NCBI GenBank assembly: GCA_049889695.1
Contig: JBMHCX010000005.1
Coordinates: 248,001 to 312,000 of the forward strand
DNA: 64,000 nucleotides
Reading direction: 5' to 3'
Origin: WTJH01 sp049889695
GTDB lineage: Bacteria; Bacteroidota; Bacteroidia; Flavobacteriales; Flavobacteriaceae
Position 1 is the stretch's first letter, and every line of letters begins with the position of its first letter. The notes beneath the pieces are model-generated. The model ran no database searches and was not told the DNA's origin. It saw nothing but the letters and a program-made list of their open reading frames with translations. Shown piece after piece: positions 55,305 through 64,000 of the stretch. A program made the translations under genes and the position numbers.

Positions 55305-58300
55305 TTAGAAGTTAAGTTTCACGTTTAATCCTAAAGTACGTGCTGGAGGTAACTGCCCTCCTTCAACGTGACGGAAAGAACCAGCGATAGATCCGCTACC
55401 TTCAATCTCAGATGGATCTAATCCACCTCCGTGACCTACTTTAGAATACAACAACAATAGGTTGTTTCCGATCAATGAGATGTCTACTCCTGTGAATGGA
55501 GTGTTAGCAATCATATCTTGTGGTAATTGATATCCGATTCGCAACTGACGTAGTTTTAGGTAAGTAGCGTCGTATAACCACTCGTCGTGTACACCGAAGT
55601 AACTTCCACCCCAAGTAGAGGCTTCCATATATACATCAACTGGGTTTCCATCGGCATCAACTCCCTGACGGCGAACACCACCACCATTGGCAGGATCGTC
55701 ACGTAGTGGATTTCCTCTGTCGTTAAGTCCAGCTGTGTTTTCGTGTAGTCCTGAGTAGTAAGAGAACATGTTAGAAGTCGTGTAGAAATTACCTCCACTT
55801 TGGAAATCTAATCCAAGGTTCATGTACCAGTTTTTGTAAGACATGTTCGATACAATCCCTCCAGTGAAATCAGGAAGTAAGTTTCCTAATACTTCTCCTG
55901 TGTTAAAGGTGTAACGTCCAGAGCTTGTTAGGATGTAGTTTCCGTTGGCATCTGTAGCACGCTGGCGCCCTACAAAAGTACCATACTCTTCACCAACGCG
56001 GTTTTGCAGTTGCAATCCACCCCAGCTTACCCAAGAATCTAATACTTGCGTATCGATTCCTTCAGCAATAAAGTCTTGCTGCTTGTTTAAAGTAGCAAAG
56101 TTTACAGAAAGATCCCAAACGAAGTTGTCTGTTTGGATCGGCGTTCCACTAAGCGTAAGCTCGATACCATTAGAGGATGTTTGACCAGAGTTAATCGAAA
56201 GACCTGAGAAACCAGAAGAGGCAGCTACAGGAATTGCCACTGGCAATTGCTTGTCTTTACGATCGAAGTAAGTCACATCAAGACCGATACGATCTTTAAG
56301 GAAACGCATTTCAAGACCTAATTCCAATTCATCGCGCGTACCTCCAAGAAGCTCAGGGTTTGCTTGCGTGTTTGGAACAGAGAAAGAAGCATTCGTTCCA
56401 TATGGATTTCCTACATTATAAACGGTAGTTGTTTGGTAAGCTCCTGGGAAAATTGGCGCCTGAGAGAAACCTCCACGTAATTTTCCGAAAGATAATAATC
56501 CACCAAAGTCAACGAGTTTGTCGAAAACAAAACTAGCAGAAAGTCCAAGTGTTTCGAGACGGTTAGCATCTGCATTTGCCGTAGACCCCCAGTCTAAACG
56601 ATAAGAGGCATCTAAGTATACCATACTGTTATATCCTACAGATAAGGCAGCAAAGTTCGACTGAAGTTTGTCTTGCGTTAGCGTAGACGAATAGTTCGGA
56701 CGGTCTACAGAAGTTGCAATGCTGTAGAAATTTGGTACGGATAAACCTCCGACAGTAGAAGCAGATACTCGATTAGAACGGTTTTGCTGCATTTGGTAAC
56801 CCAGCTTAAGGTTCATATCGATGTTTCCGCTAAAGCGCTTGTCATAAGAAAGGAATCCCCAAAGTTCGTTTTGGATATAACGTGAAGAGGCTTCAGAGAA
56901 AGCTGGTAATTCAAGACCGCCGAAAGCCGTACGTCCGTTAGATACATAGTTGTTGAAACGACGACGTAGTTCCAAGTTAGCTGAAAGCCCTGGAGCAAGA
57001 TCAAAGTTCGCTCCTACGTTTCCGAACATTACATCCTTACGTTGAAGGTTTAAGTTGTTGTCTGGGCCAAAGTGAGGCGCATCCCAATATTGTGGACGTG
57101 GATTACGAGCAGAACGAGCGTTCCAGCTGTAGTAGTTTCCTTCGAAGAAGTAGTTTCTTTTCAGGCGATCCATGTCCAATTGTCTTTGCCACCATTGGTT
57201 AAAGTTAGAACCGAGTCCACCATAACCGTTGGTTGGGCTATTTTTAGTTTCACGGAACTGATAGTTCATTCCAGCGTAAAGTTCAATCTTTTCGGTTAGG
57301 TTGAAAGATCCTCGAACGTTTACGTCTACTTGGTCACGACCAGAGTTTGGCATTACCAAGGTTTGCTTTAAGTTACGGATAGCCGTACGGATGCTGTAGT
57401 CTTCACCACCTTTCGCCCATACCAAAGAAGTGTTGTTGGAAATGGCTGTTTGGTAGAAGTCACGTACGTTATCTGGATTGGCTTCCCATGGACGTGTTTG
57501 TCCGAATTCTGGGTGACCAGGAATCCAGCTATCCCAGTGGCGAACTTGTGTTCCATCTAAACGTGGTCCCCAAGATTCGTCTGCAGCGTAGTAAGGAATT
57601 CTGTCTCCGTTAAACGCTGCCCATTCTGCTGGGTCAGTTGCTGAGTTATAAGTAAAAGTATCCCACTCTTGATAGTAACCTCCACCGTAATCGTCTTGGT
57701 AGTTTGGAAGGATGGAAACGTTCGTCATCTGCGTTGTGTGGTCGATAGAGAAGCTCGACTGACCTTTTTCCGCAGATTTCGTTGTGATTAATACAACCCC
57801 GTTACGTGCATCTACCCCGTAAAGAGCAGTTGCCGCAGCACCTTTCAGTACAGTAATATTAGCGACGTTGTCTGTGTTCACATCTGTTTGTGAAAATAGT
57901 TTCACACCATCAACTACATAAAGTACTCCAGTTTCCCCACGAAGACGTAAGAAACCAGCGTCGAAAGTAGAAGAAGATCCACCGATCATTTGTACCCCAG
58001 CGACCTTACCGGTAAGCGACACGTTTAAGTCGGTGTCTTTTGCTTGTACCAGACGATCACCAGCGACGGTCTGTTGGGCGTACCCAATAGACTTCTTTTC
58101 ACGGGAAACCCCGAGTGCTGATACAACGATCTCATCGAGTTCGTTGTCGGAAGTCAAAGTAAAGTTTAGTGAGTCGCCAGCACCTACCTGCTGTGTAGCA
58201 GTTGTGTAGCCCACGAAGCTCACTTCCAAAGTGGCACCTTCAGCAACTTCGATGGAATAGTTTCCGTCGAAATCTGTTGTTACCCCATTGGAAGTTCCTT

Positions 58301-58430
58301 GTTCAAGAACGGTGGCTCCAGGCAGAGGCATCCCTGCATCATCGAGTACCGAACCGGTTACTGTTTTTTGTGCGATAGCCACACTAAGGCTAAAAACACT
58401 CAACAGCAAAACTTGCAATACGCTTTTCAT
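55305..58430 (-). CDS. SusC/RagA-type TonB-dependent transporter (pair 3)
   Basis: 1041 residues: signal peptide (to VAIAQ), a carboxypeptidase-regulatory-like domain (TVTGSVLDDAGMPLPGATV, TTDFDGNYSIEVAEGATLE), a TonB box (NELDEIVVSALGVSREKKS) and a plug. The plug reads FLRLRGETGVLYVVDGVKLF and VLKGAAATALYGVDARNGVV, and lacks the usual IRIRGxxS-type sequence. The barrel ends in GLNVKLNF. The variation in the plug sets it apart from the other three SusC proteins here. A perfect -7 promoter element lies upstream. The SusD partner gene follows. Confidence 0.95.
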   Translation of the reverse strand: MKSVLQVLLLSVFSLSVAIAQKTVTGSVLDDAGMPLPGATVLEQGTSNGVTTDFDGNYSIEVAEGATLEVSFVGYTTATQQVGAGDSLNFTLTSDNELDEIVVSALGVSREKKSIGYAQQTVAGDRLVQAKDTDLNVSLTGKVAGVQMIGGSSSTFDAGFLRLRGETGVLYVVDGVKLFSQTDVNTDNVANITVLKGAAATALYGVDARNGVVLITTKSAEKGQSSFSIDHTTQMTNVSILPNYQDDYGGGYYQEWDTFTYNSATDPAEWAAFNGDRIPYYAADESWGPRLDGTQVRHWDSWIPGHPEFGQTRPWEANPDNVRDFYQTAISNNTSLVWAKGGEDYSIRTAIRNLKQTLVMPNSGRDQVDVNVRGSFNLTEKIELYAGMNYQFRETKNSPTNGYGGLGSNFNQWWQRQLDMDRLKRNYFFEGNYYSWNARSARNPRPQYWDAPHFGPDNNLNLQRKDVMFGNVGANFDLAPGLSANLELRRRFNNYVSNGRTAFGGLELPAFSEASSRYIQNELWGFLSYDKRFSGNIDMNLKLGYQMQQNRSNRVSASTVGGLSVPNFYSIATSVDRPNYSSTLTQDKLQSNFAALSVGYNSMVYLDASYRLDWGSTANADANRLETLGLSASFVFDKLVDFGGLLSFGKLRGGFSQAPIFPGAYQTTTVYNVGNPYGTNASFSVPNTQANPELLGGTRDELELGLEMRFLKDRIGLDVTYFDRKDKQLPVAIPVAASSGFSGLSINSGQTSSNGIELTLSGTPIQTDNFVWDLSVNFATLNKQQDFIAEGIDTQVLDSWVSWGGLQLQNRVGEEYGTFVGRQRATDANGNYILTSSGRYTFNTGEVLGNLLPDFTGGIVSNMSYKNWYMNLGLDFQSGGNFYTTSNMFSYYSGLHENTAGLNDRGNPLRDDPANGGGVRRQGVDADGNPVDVYMEASTWGGSYFGVHDEWLYDATYLKLRQLRIGYQLPQDMIANTPFTGVDISLIGNNLLLLYSKVGHGGGLDPSEIEGSGSIAGSFRHVEGGQLPPARTLGLNVKLNF

Positions 58431-58463
58431 TTGTTTTGTTATTAAATTAGTTAATAAATTTTG

Positions 58464-58480
58464 GTAAAGGCAAATATATT
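58464..58480 (-). promoter_or_regulatory. Promoter -7 element of SusCD pair 3
   Basis: The minus strand reads TATATTTGC (58478-58470), a perfect TAnnTTTGC match. The transcription start would be near 58464, giving a leader of about 34 bases before the SusC ATG. The -33 region (ATGTGG, about 18 bases upstream) is only a weak match. Confidence 0.5.
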
Positions 58481-58530
58481 AAAATTATGTTAACGTCCAC
58501 ATTTTATAAGGGGAGAGCTGTCGATCAAAT

Positions 58531-58563
58531 AAAAAAACCCCGAAACAAGTCCGGGGCATTTTC
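58531..58563 (-). terminator. Rho-independent terminator after SusD of pair 4
   Basis: On the minus strand CCCCGGA pairs with TTCGGGG (one G-T) around CTTGT and is followed by seven T. It is almost the same sequence as the terminator at 63394-63426. Confidence 0.85.
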
Positions 58564-58586
58564 ATGGATATAGTTGGGTTTTTGTT

Positions 58587-59891
58587 TTAGTTGTTTACTG
58601 GGGTTTTATCGTAAAGCCCAGGAATTGGGTCTGGAACATTAGGATTATTGTCAATTTCCACTTGAGGATACAAGAAACGTTGAGGAATGGTAGACCCAGT
58701 TTTTGGTGGGACATCCAATAAATTATTTGTACGTCTAATATCATGGTAAGGTTCAAGTTGCCCTACTAAGCTGACATATTTTTCCTCAAGGATTTCTAAT
58801 AGCAAATCCTCTCCACCTGAGTCAGTGGTGGGAAAATCACCATCAAACCGATCTGCCAAGTGATTCCTTACTTCATTAAAGGCATCCCTTGCTGCTGATT
58901 CATCTCCTGTTCTGTAGTGAGATTCTGCAGCGATTAGCTTAACTTCTATCCAGGAAATCAATGGAAACGAAGTAGTCTGTCCAAATGCTCCATCACTTTC
59001 AACATTAAGTGTTGTCCCCGTAAAATAATAATTCAGCCTTAAAGAATCCCCTGGAGTAGTGATGCGTCTTTCAACATCATCTGTTTGATCCAATAATTGG
59101 AATAAATAAGACCCATTTGCATCTAAATAGCCTTCTCTTTCATCCACAGTAAATTGGTAGTAAAGGTTTCTATTTTCTAAAGATTCTCCATGGAGAACCA
59201 TTAAATCCTCGCCTTCTTCTATTCCCATTTGTGCATGTCTTAAAGCATTCGTGTAGTCTTTGGTGTGTAAGAAATAACGGGCTTTTAGGGAATGAGCAAC
59301 TTGCCCCCAGGTCGCATCACTTGAAAGGCGATTCCCTGCGTAGAGGCTTACCGATTCTTCTCCAAGATAGTCTATTGCTTGATCCAATAGATTTTGAACA
59401 CCACTGTAGACAGTAGTTTGACTGTCATATTCGGGTTGATAGAATTCATCTGATTTATTGGCTTGTGTGAATGGTATGTCTCCGTAAAGTGCGGTCATTT
59501 CTCCGAACATTGCGGCCTCAGCGATTTGAGCAACCCCTACTAATTTGGTGTTTTCATTTTCAAGGGCCGCTTTTTGAGTAACTTGAGCTTGTGCTATACC
59601 ATCGACATATGCGTCGTCCCACATATCATTGAATTCCCCAGAAGTTACGGAATATCCATTGAGAGTCACATATTGACGATCACTTCCGGTAAAGTGATTC
59701 ATGAAGATGCCTGCATAACGAGCACTATTGCTTTCCGCTAGCTGCATCCAACCTAATTGCGCTTGACCAATTATTAATTCGGGAGCCGAATTATTAAAGT
59801 TATTGGGATCTGAATTTAGATCCTCTGTGTAAGTCTCGCAGCTCAAGAGCGGGAGAATTGTTAAGAGAGTTATATACGTATATTTTTTCAT
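58587..59891 (-). CDS. SusD-like outer-membrane lipoprotein (SusD-like_2 type, pair 4)
   Basis: 434 residues with a lipoprotein signal (MKKYTYITLLTILPLLSC). The early sequence CETYTEDLNSDPNNF, the ARYAGIFMNHFTGSDRQ and GEFNDMWDDAYVDG segments, ATWGQVAHSLKARYFLHTKDY and VSLVGQLEPYHDIRRTNN follow the same order as the SusD of pair 1 (8080-9504), for example NLTTGESNDEWSALYVG and KWIEAAYTLKARFHLHLK. The two are therefore paralogues. It is the lid of the SusC encoded 10 bases upstream. No degradative gene accompanies it. Confidence 0.93.
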   Translation of the reverse strand: MKKYTYITLLTILPLLSCETYTEDLNSDPNNFNNSAPELIIGQAQLGWMQLAESNSARYAGIFMNHFTGSDRQYVTLNGYSVTSGEFNDMWDDAYVDGIAQAQVTQKAALENENTKLVGVAQIAEAAMFGEMTALYGDIPFTQANKSDEFYQPEYDSQTTVYSGVQNLLDQAIDYLGEESVSLYAGNRLSSDATWGQVAHSLKARYFLHTKDYTNALRHAQMGIEEGEDLMVLHGESLENRNLYYQFTVDEREGYLDANGSYLFQLLDQTDDVERRITTPGDSLRLNYYFTGTTLNVESDGAFGQTTSFPLISWIEVKLIAAESHYRTGDESAARDAFNEVRNHLADRFDGDFPTTDSGGEDLLLEILEEKYVSLVGQLEPYHDIRRTNNLLDVPPKTGSTIPQRFLYPQVEIDNNPNVPDPIPGLYDKTPVNN

Positions 59892-59901
59892 AACGATCTG
59901 A

Positions 59902-62900
59902 TTAAAATGCGATTCTTAAAGTGGTTAAATACGATCGGGTCCCGGGGTTACTAAAGTATTCTAGCCCTCTTCCTTTGGAGGATCCAGTCAGGTTATTCTC
60001 TGGATCAAAATTTTCCACATCCGTGAAAAGAAAGAGGTTTCTTCCAGAAAAGCTCAATTGCATGCTGCTAATTTTTAATGGGTCTAACAAAGATTTCGGG
60101 AAATTGTAACTCAATGTTATTTCTCGAACGCGTACCCAGGAAGCATCTTCAATAGCTTCTTCTGAGACATCACCAAAACCACCCCCATTTCCTGTCCACC
60201 AATCTTGGTCGACGGCGACGGGACCGCCTCCGAAGTCAACTTCACGACCTCTAAAGGTTGTTCCAGCAGGAATGATCTCACCATCTGCATTCATTAAATC
60301 TCTAGAAGCAACAGTCTCTACTTCAGTATCAGCACCTATGCCAAAGTAGCGAAGTACCCCTGCAGTTCCGTTCCAAACATCGTTTCCTTGAGAGGTTTCA
60401 ACAAAAGCAGAAAACGTGAAGTTGTTATAACTTAATTGTGTGCCAAGCCCAGCGCGCCAGTTAGGGTTTGGATCGCCTACAAAGTCGTCTTCAGTTGAAG
60501 CCATAGGGAATCCCTTGTCGTTGAGAATGAAATTTCCATCGGCGTCTCGCTGAAATACTCCTCCTCGTAATACCCCGAAAGGTTGTCCTTCGGCTACACC
60601 TGATGAAGTGGAGGTAAAACCGTTTAGAATAAAGTAATCAGATCCAGAAAGGCTTTCCACTTCGTTTCTATTGGTAGTAAAATTTAAATTCATAGACCAA
60701 AACCAACGATCAGTGTTCAAGAGCGAAGCATTAAAATCTATCTCAAGTCCTTCATTGGTGATGGTTGCTGCATTTCTATATTCTTCTGTAAATCCATTGG
60801 ATGGAGGAGTGGGTAATTCGAGAAGACCATCTTTGGTTTCATTGTTATAATAGGTAGCAGAAAGAGATATATCATCATTGAAAAACCTTAAATCGAATCC
60901 GAGTTCGAACTCGCTTTTACGTTCCTCCTTTAGATCGGGATTTCCCCTTGCATCAGAACGAGTGAGGGGGTTTCCATAGAGCGATCCATCAAAACCATCG
61001 CCCCAACTAGAACGAATTCCGCCCGTCGAAAATACTGTTCGAGTAGAATAGGGTACAGGTTCAATCCCTACCTCCCCGTATGATGCTCTAACTTTTGCAA
61101 AGGATAAAACACCGGTATCAACATATGAACTAAAGTCCCATCCAATGGAAGCTGATGGGTAAAAAATTAGTCCTTGGTCTGGGATAGATGAAAGATATTC
61201 TGCTCGACCCGTCAATTCCAATAATAGCTCATCCCAAAAGTCAAAGTTCAAAACAGCATAAGCACCTGATTTTCTGTCTTTTCGACTGTAGTCGGTTATA
61301 TTTGAATTTTGTGATGTTGCATTACCAAAGTTTAGGAATGCTTCATCTGGATTTGTAAATGAACTTTCTTCCCCATAGACTCCGCGAAGCGAGTATTGGA
61401 AATTCTGAAGTCCCATTATCCCCGAAAATCCAACGGCGGAACTGATGTCATAGTTACCATTTAAGTAGATGTTTAGATTTTCTGTTGATTCCGTAAACCT
61501 TAACTCTTCAAATTTTCCTTGACTTCCATCACCAGCTGATCCAGCCGGCCAGAAGTCTTCTCGATTATCGTTAAAATGGTCTAAACTGTATTGTGCAGTT
61601 AAGCTCAAATTGGGATTGAAAGTATATTTGAGCTCAGGGGAGATGATGAATCGATGTACCTCATTGATATTTTTTTGCTCCTTGATTGTCCAAATCGGAT
61701 TGTTATAGGTCGGAGCAGTATATTGAAAGGTTCCTTTTTCTGCATCAAAAGTTCTGAATGAACCCAAATAACGACGATAGGATCGATGTGAATTGGGGGT
61801 TGAAACACCATCGTTAAAATGTGTTCCTTTATAATCCCTTATATCAAAGTCGGGCGAGGTTCTTAAATACCCTAAATAAAGGCCATTTAAATTGGAACCT
61901 GTCTGAATTCTATTGGAATCTATGCTGGTATAATTGGTAGAGATTTTAAGGGATAAGTTTTCACTGAATTGGGTGTCGTTATTCATTGTTATAGTGGTTC
62001 TCCGATAATCGGAAGCACCCTTATAGATTCCTTCTTGGTCCCAATTTGCAATACTGAAATAAGTAGAGGAATCTCCACTATTATAGCGTAGGCCAAAAGA
62101 ATTTTCGTAAACCAAACCCGTTTGAAATACTGCATCTCGATTAGTCTGATTATAGATTTCTCTAGAATTTTTTTGATTGATGGGGTAGTACGTTCGACCA
62201 CTATCGGAAACAAAATAGATGGGAGACCCAGTGTCTACATCATCGTTTCCTCCAGCTCGATTGCGAATTTTACCGCCATAGGACAGTGAAGAAGTAGGAG
62301 AGTCGTTTCCATTTGAACCTTGTCCGTACGTACTTTGTTTGGTCCATTCTCTATTGACTTCATCAATAGAAATAGAACTTTTAACATTAAAGCTCCATTG
62401 TTTACCTCCTTTTGCTCCTCTTTTTGTTTTTATGACTAAAACACCATTCGCTGCACCAGTTCCGTAGATAGCCGCTGCTGAAGCACCTTTAAGTACTGAG
62501 ATAGATTCAATGTCGTCTGGGTTTAGGTCATTTAGTCGGGATTGTTGTACTACACCAGAGGTGCTTCCTTGGCCGATATCATCTCCAACTCCTTGATTAA
62601 AACTACTATTAGAAATGATGGCGCCATCTAAGACAATTAGTGGGCTTGAACTTCCCAAGATGGTGTTTTGCCCCCGAATTTGAATATAAGCACCAGCGCC
62701 GGGATCTCCTGAGTTACGCGTGATATTGATACCAGAAGTTTTTCCCGCTAGGCCTTGTAGAATTCCAGATTCCCCGGATTGTTGTAATTGACCTACGTCC
62801 ACAACACTAGTCGAGGAAAGATCTTCATCTTTTCTTTTTTCCAGCCCTAAAGCCGTCAATACCACTTCTTCCAATTCCGTATCGGATTGCATTTGGATAT

Positions 62901-63165
62901 TGTAATTATCGGATGAACCGACCGTTATCCGTTGATCGGCATAGCCGACATACGAAAAGAGTAGGACTTCGCCCGCTTGGGCTTCGATCTGATAATTCCC
63001 ATCGAAATCGGTGGTGGTTCCTCGGGAACTCCCTTCGATGACCACGGAGGCTCCGGGTAGGGGAAGATTGTTTTCATCGGTGACTTGTCCGCTGCGCACT
63101 TGGGCCCAGCTCAGAGGTGCTAAAAGGAGCCATAGAATGCTCCAAGCATAGGTGTTTACTTTCAT
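59902..63165 (-). CDS. SusC/RagA-type TonB-dependent transporter (pair 4)
   Basis: 1087 residues: signal peptide (to LSWAQ), a carboxypeptidase-regulatory-like domain (RSGQVTDENNLPLPGASV, TTDFDGNYQIEAQAGE), a TonB box (ELEEVVLTALGLEKRKDED) and a plug with RNSGDPGAGAYIQIRGQ, NTILGSSSPLIVLDGAII and VLKGASAAAIYGTGAANGV. Many stretches match the SusC of pair 1: SGDPGAG, NTILGSS-PLI, HRSYRRYLG, DFGGGPVAVDQDW with NGGGFGD, and the ending GLEYFSNPGTRS. It is thus a paralogue of 4843-8076 and may take a similar substrate (inference). Confidence 0.95.
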   Translation of the reverse strand: MKVNTYAWSILWLLLAPLSWAQVRSGQVTDENNLPLPGASVVIEGSSRGTTTDFDGNYQIEAQAGEVLLFSYVGYADQRITVGSSDNYNIQMQSDTELEEVVLTALGLEKRKDEDLSSTSVVDVGQLQQSGESGILQGLAGKTSGINITRNSGDPGAGAYIQIRGQNTILGSSSPLIVLDGAIISNSSFNQGVGDDIGQGSTSGVVQQSRLNDLNPDDIESISVLKGASAAAIYGTGAANGVLVIKTKRGAKGGKQWSFNVKSSISIDEVNREWTKQSTYGQGSNGNDSPTSSLSYGGKIRNRAGGNDDVDTGSPIYFVSDSGRTYYPINQKNSREIYNQTNRDAVFQTGLVYENSFGLRYNSGDSSTYFSIANWDQEGIYKGASDYRRTTITMNNDTQFSENLSLKISTNYTSIDSNRIQTGSNLNGLYLGYLRTSPDFDIRDYKGTHFNDGVSTPNSHRSYRRYLGSFRTFDAEKGTFQYTAPTYNNPIWTIKEQKNINEVHRFIISPELKYTFNPNLSLTAQYSLDHFNDNREDFWPAGSAGDGSQGKFEELRFTESTENLNIYLNGNYDISSAVGFSGIMGLQNFQYSLRGVYGEESSFTNPDEAFLNFGNATSQNSNITDYSRKDRKSGAYAVLNFDFWDELLLELTGRAEYLSSIPDQGLIFYPSASIGWDFSSYVDTGVLSFAKVRASYGEVGIEPVPYSTRTVFSTGGIRSSWGDGFDGSLYGNPLTRSDARGNPDLKEERKSEFELGFDLRFFNDDISLSATYYNNETKDGLLELPTPPSNGFTEEYRNAATITNEGLEIDFNASLLNTDRWFWSMNLNFTTNRNEVESLSGSDYFILNGFTSTSSGVAEGQPFGVLRGGVFQRDADGNFILNDKGFPMASTEDDFVGDPNPNWRAGLGTQLSYNNFTFSAFVETSQGNDVWNGTAGVLRYFGIGADTEVETVASRDLMNADGEIIPAGTTFRGREVDFGGGPVAVDQDWWTGNGGGFGDVSEEAIEDASWVRVREITLSYNFPKSLLDPLKISSMQLSFSGRNLFLFTDVENFDPENNLTGSSKGRGLEYFSNPGTRSYLTTLRIAF

Positions 63166-63393
63166 AAGCGTAAGATTTGGGTTAGTAATGAGGATCCCAA
63201 TATGAAAGTTTCCCCAATGTTTTCCAAAAGAAAAGTCAAGAAAATGACAATTAAAACACTGAAAGTTAAATATTTAACATAATTATTGACTAATTATTAT
63301 TTGCATCCAAATGGGGGGAAGAAGGTGTATTATGACCAGGATTTTAGCGAGAATATTTTGCTATCCTTGTCAGATGGGGGTAGCTATACAACA
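63166..63393. other. Intergenic region upstream of SusC pair 4
   Basis: About 230 A/T-rich bases between the SusC start and the preceding terminator. It must hold the promoter of pair 4. CATATTGGG near 63215 on the minus strand and TTTTGG about 22 bases upstream loosely resemble -7 and -33 elements, but neither is a clean match. No small gene or RNA is evident. Confidence 0.4.
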
Positions 63394-63426
63394 TAAAAAA
63401 ACCCCGAAGCTAGTCCGGGGCTTATT
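63394..63426 (-). terminator. Rho-independent terminator after the partial SusD
   Basis: On the minus strand CCCCGGA pairs with TTCGGGG around CTAGC, followed by seven T. Apart from a few loop bases it repeats the terminator at 58531-58563. Confidence 0.85.
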
Positions 63427-63456
63427 TTTCATTGATATAGTAGGGGTTTTTGTTTT

Positions 63457-64000
63457 TCAGTAACCAGGATTTTGATCCATATTAGAATTTGCGTCCATCT
63501 CCGTTAAAGGGATAGGGAGTGCATATCTGTAATCTCCTGCTGGAATAGTAGCTTCAATGTTCTGATTAAGGGAGAATCTGGTAATCGGTAAACCAGCTCT
63601 GCTCAAGTCGAAAAAGCGAAAACCTTCAAAGATGAGTTCTTTACGTCTTTCCACGAGAATAGCATCCGATGTTAGCGAGCTATGTGCTGAAGCATTTCGA
63701 GCAGCGGTAATTTTGTTGATCTGTGTTAAGGCTTCACTTTCTTGTCCTTGTTCAAAGAGTGCTTCAGCATAGTTTAAAATGACTTCTTCTATTCGTAAAA
63801 CAATAACATTATCATACCCTAAAAGTGTCGGATATTTTCCCATATTTCGCAATAAATCACCTTCGTATCCGAATATATCAAGGCGAATATCGTCTGGTTC
63901 ATAAATTTCGAGTACTTCTGGATGTACCTCTATATCTCCATAAGATACTCCCCTGTAGATATAGCCTAGGCCGTTGATTCCTTGATTGTCGACATTGTCA
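63457..64000 (-). CDS. SusD/RagB-family lipoprotein, C-terminal part (5' end outside window)
   Basis: The frame is open to the window edge; translating past the first available start codon (63852) gives further SusD-like sequence, so about 181 C-terminal residues are present and the N-terminus is missing. Motifs of the classical RagB C-terminal domain are clear: EEVILNYAEALFEQGQESEAL, ILVERRKELIFEGFRFFDLSR, and the ending ALPIPLTEMDANSNMDQNPGY. It belongs to the classical branch, unlike the SusD of pairs 1, 3 and 4. Its SusC gene should lie just beyond the window edge, making this the next pair of the tandem array. Confidence 0.95.
   Translation of the reverse strand, partial: DNVDNQGINGLGYIYRGVSYGDIEVHPEVLEIYEPDDIRLDIFGYEGDLLRNMGKYPTLLGYDNVIVLRIEEVILNYAEALFEQGQESEALTQINKITAARNASAHSSLTSDAILVERRKELIFEGFRFFDLSRAGLPITRFSLNQNIEATIPAGDYRYALPIPLTEMDANSNMDQNPGY

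Noticed and set aside
1..64000. CRISPR arrays, rRNA operons, insertion sequences, prophage or toxin-antitoxin genes
   Set aside because: I looked for regularly spaced repeats, transposase and phage motifs and conserved rRNA sequence and found none.

Overview
The window comes from a chromosome of the Bacteroidota, class Flavobacteriia, probably a marine or aquatic Flavobacteriaceae-like bacterium. The support is: an FtsZ tail with the flavobacterial ending followed by yqeY; SusC/SusD pairs; type IX secretion (T9SS) proteins (PorP/SprF family, PorT, a type B C-terminal sorting domain); a short RpoD; AccD without zinc-ribbon cysteines; menG rather than a ubiquinone pathway; and several matches to the Bacteroidota -7 promoter element TAnnTTTG.

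Region 1 (1-1388) is housekeeping: the 3' part of ftsZ, yqeY and a tRNA-Arg(TCG). Region 2 (1647-16165) is an accessory nutrient locus. A D-aminoacylase-like amidohydrolase and a DASS-family carboxylate transporter diverge from a SusC/SusD pair. These are followed by a divergent gamma-glutamyltransferase (GGT) homologue, an SGNH hydrolase, an N-formylglutamate amidohydrolase-like lipoprotein, an AbgB-like M20 amidohydrolase and a canonical GGT. No glycosidase is present, so I read it as a locus for taking up and cutting peptides or N-acyl/gamma-glutamyl/D-amino-acid conjugates. This is the best candidate in the window for an undescribed system.

Region 3 (16321-23213) holds a SulP transporter, a small charged exported protein, an SSS sodium symporter, aconitase and a PepSY membrane protein. 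Region 4 (23222-30481) holds a PorP/SprF-like protein with a giant T9SS substrate carrying a C-type lectin domain, then a translationally coupled GH65-GH37 pair that probably degrades trehalose or a related alpha-glucoside. Region 5 (30609-48078) is mostly core: OmpA-TSP3, rpe, rpoD, pnp, rpsO, accD, fbaA, a TamL/BamA-like protein, an rRNA methyltransferase, porT, menG, trkA-trkH, rarA and rlmB.

Region 6 (48178-64000) is a tandem array on the minus strand. It has three complete SusC-SusD pairs, the 3' end of a fourth SusD, and one secreted protein of unknown function, with no degradative enzyme. Each SusD ends at an intrinsic terminator, and two of these terminators are near-identical. The last complete pair is clearly paralogous to the SusCD pair of region 2, so it may import a related substrate.

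There is no insertion sequence, phage gene, CRISPR array or rRNA operon. No gene-free stretch exceeds about 290 bases.
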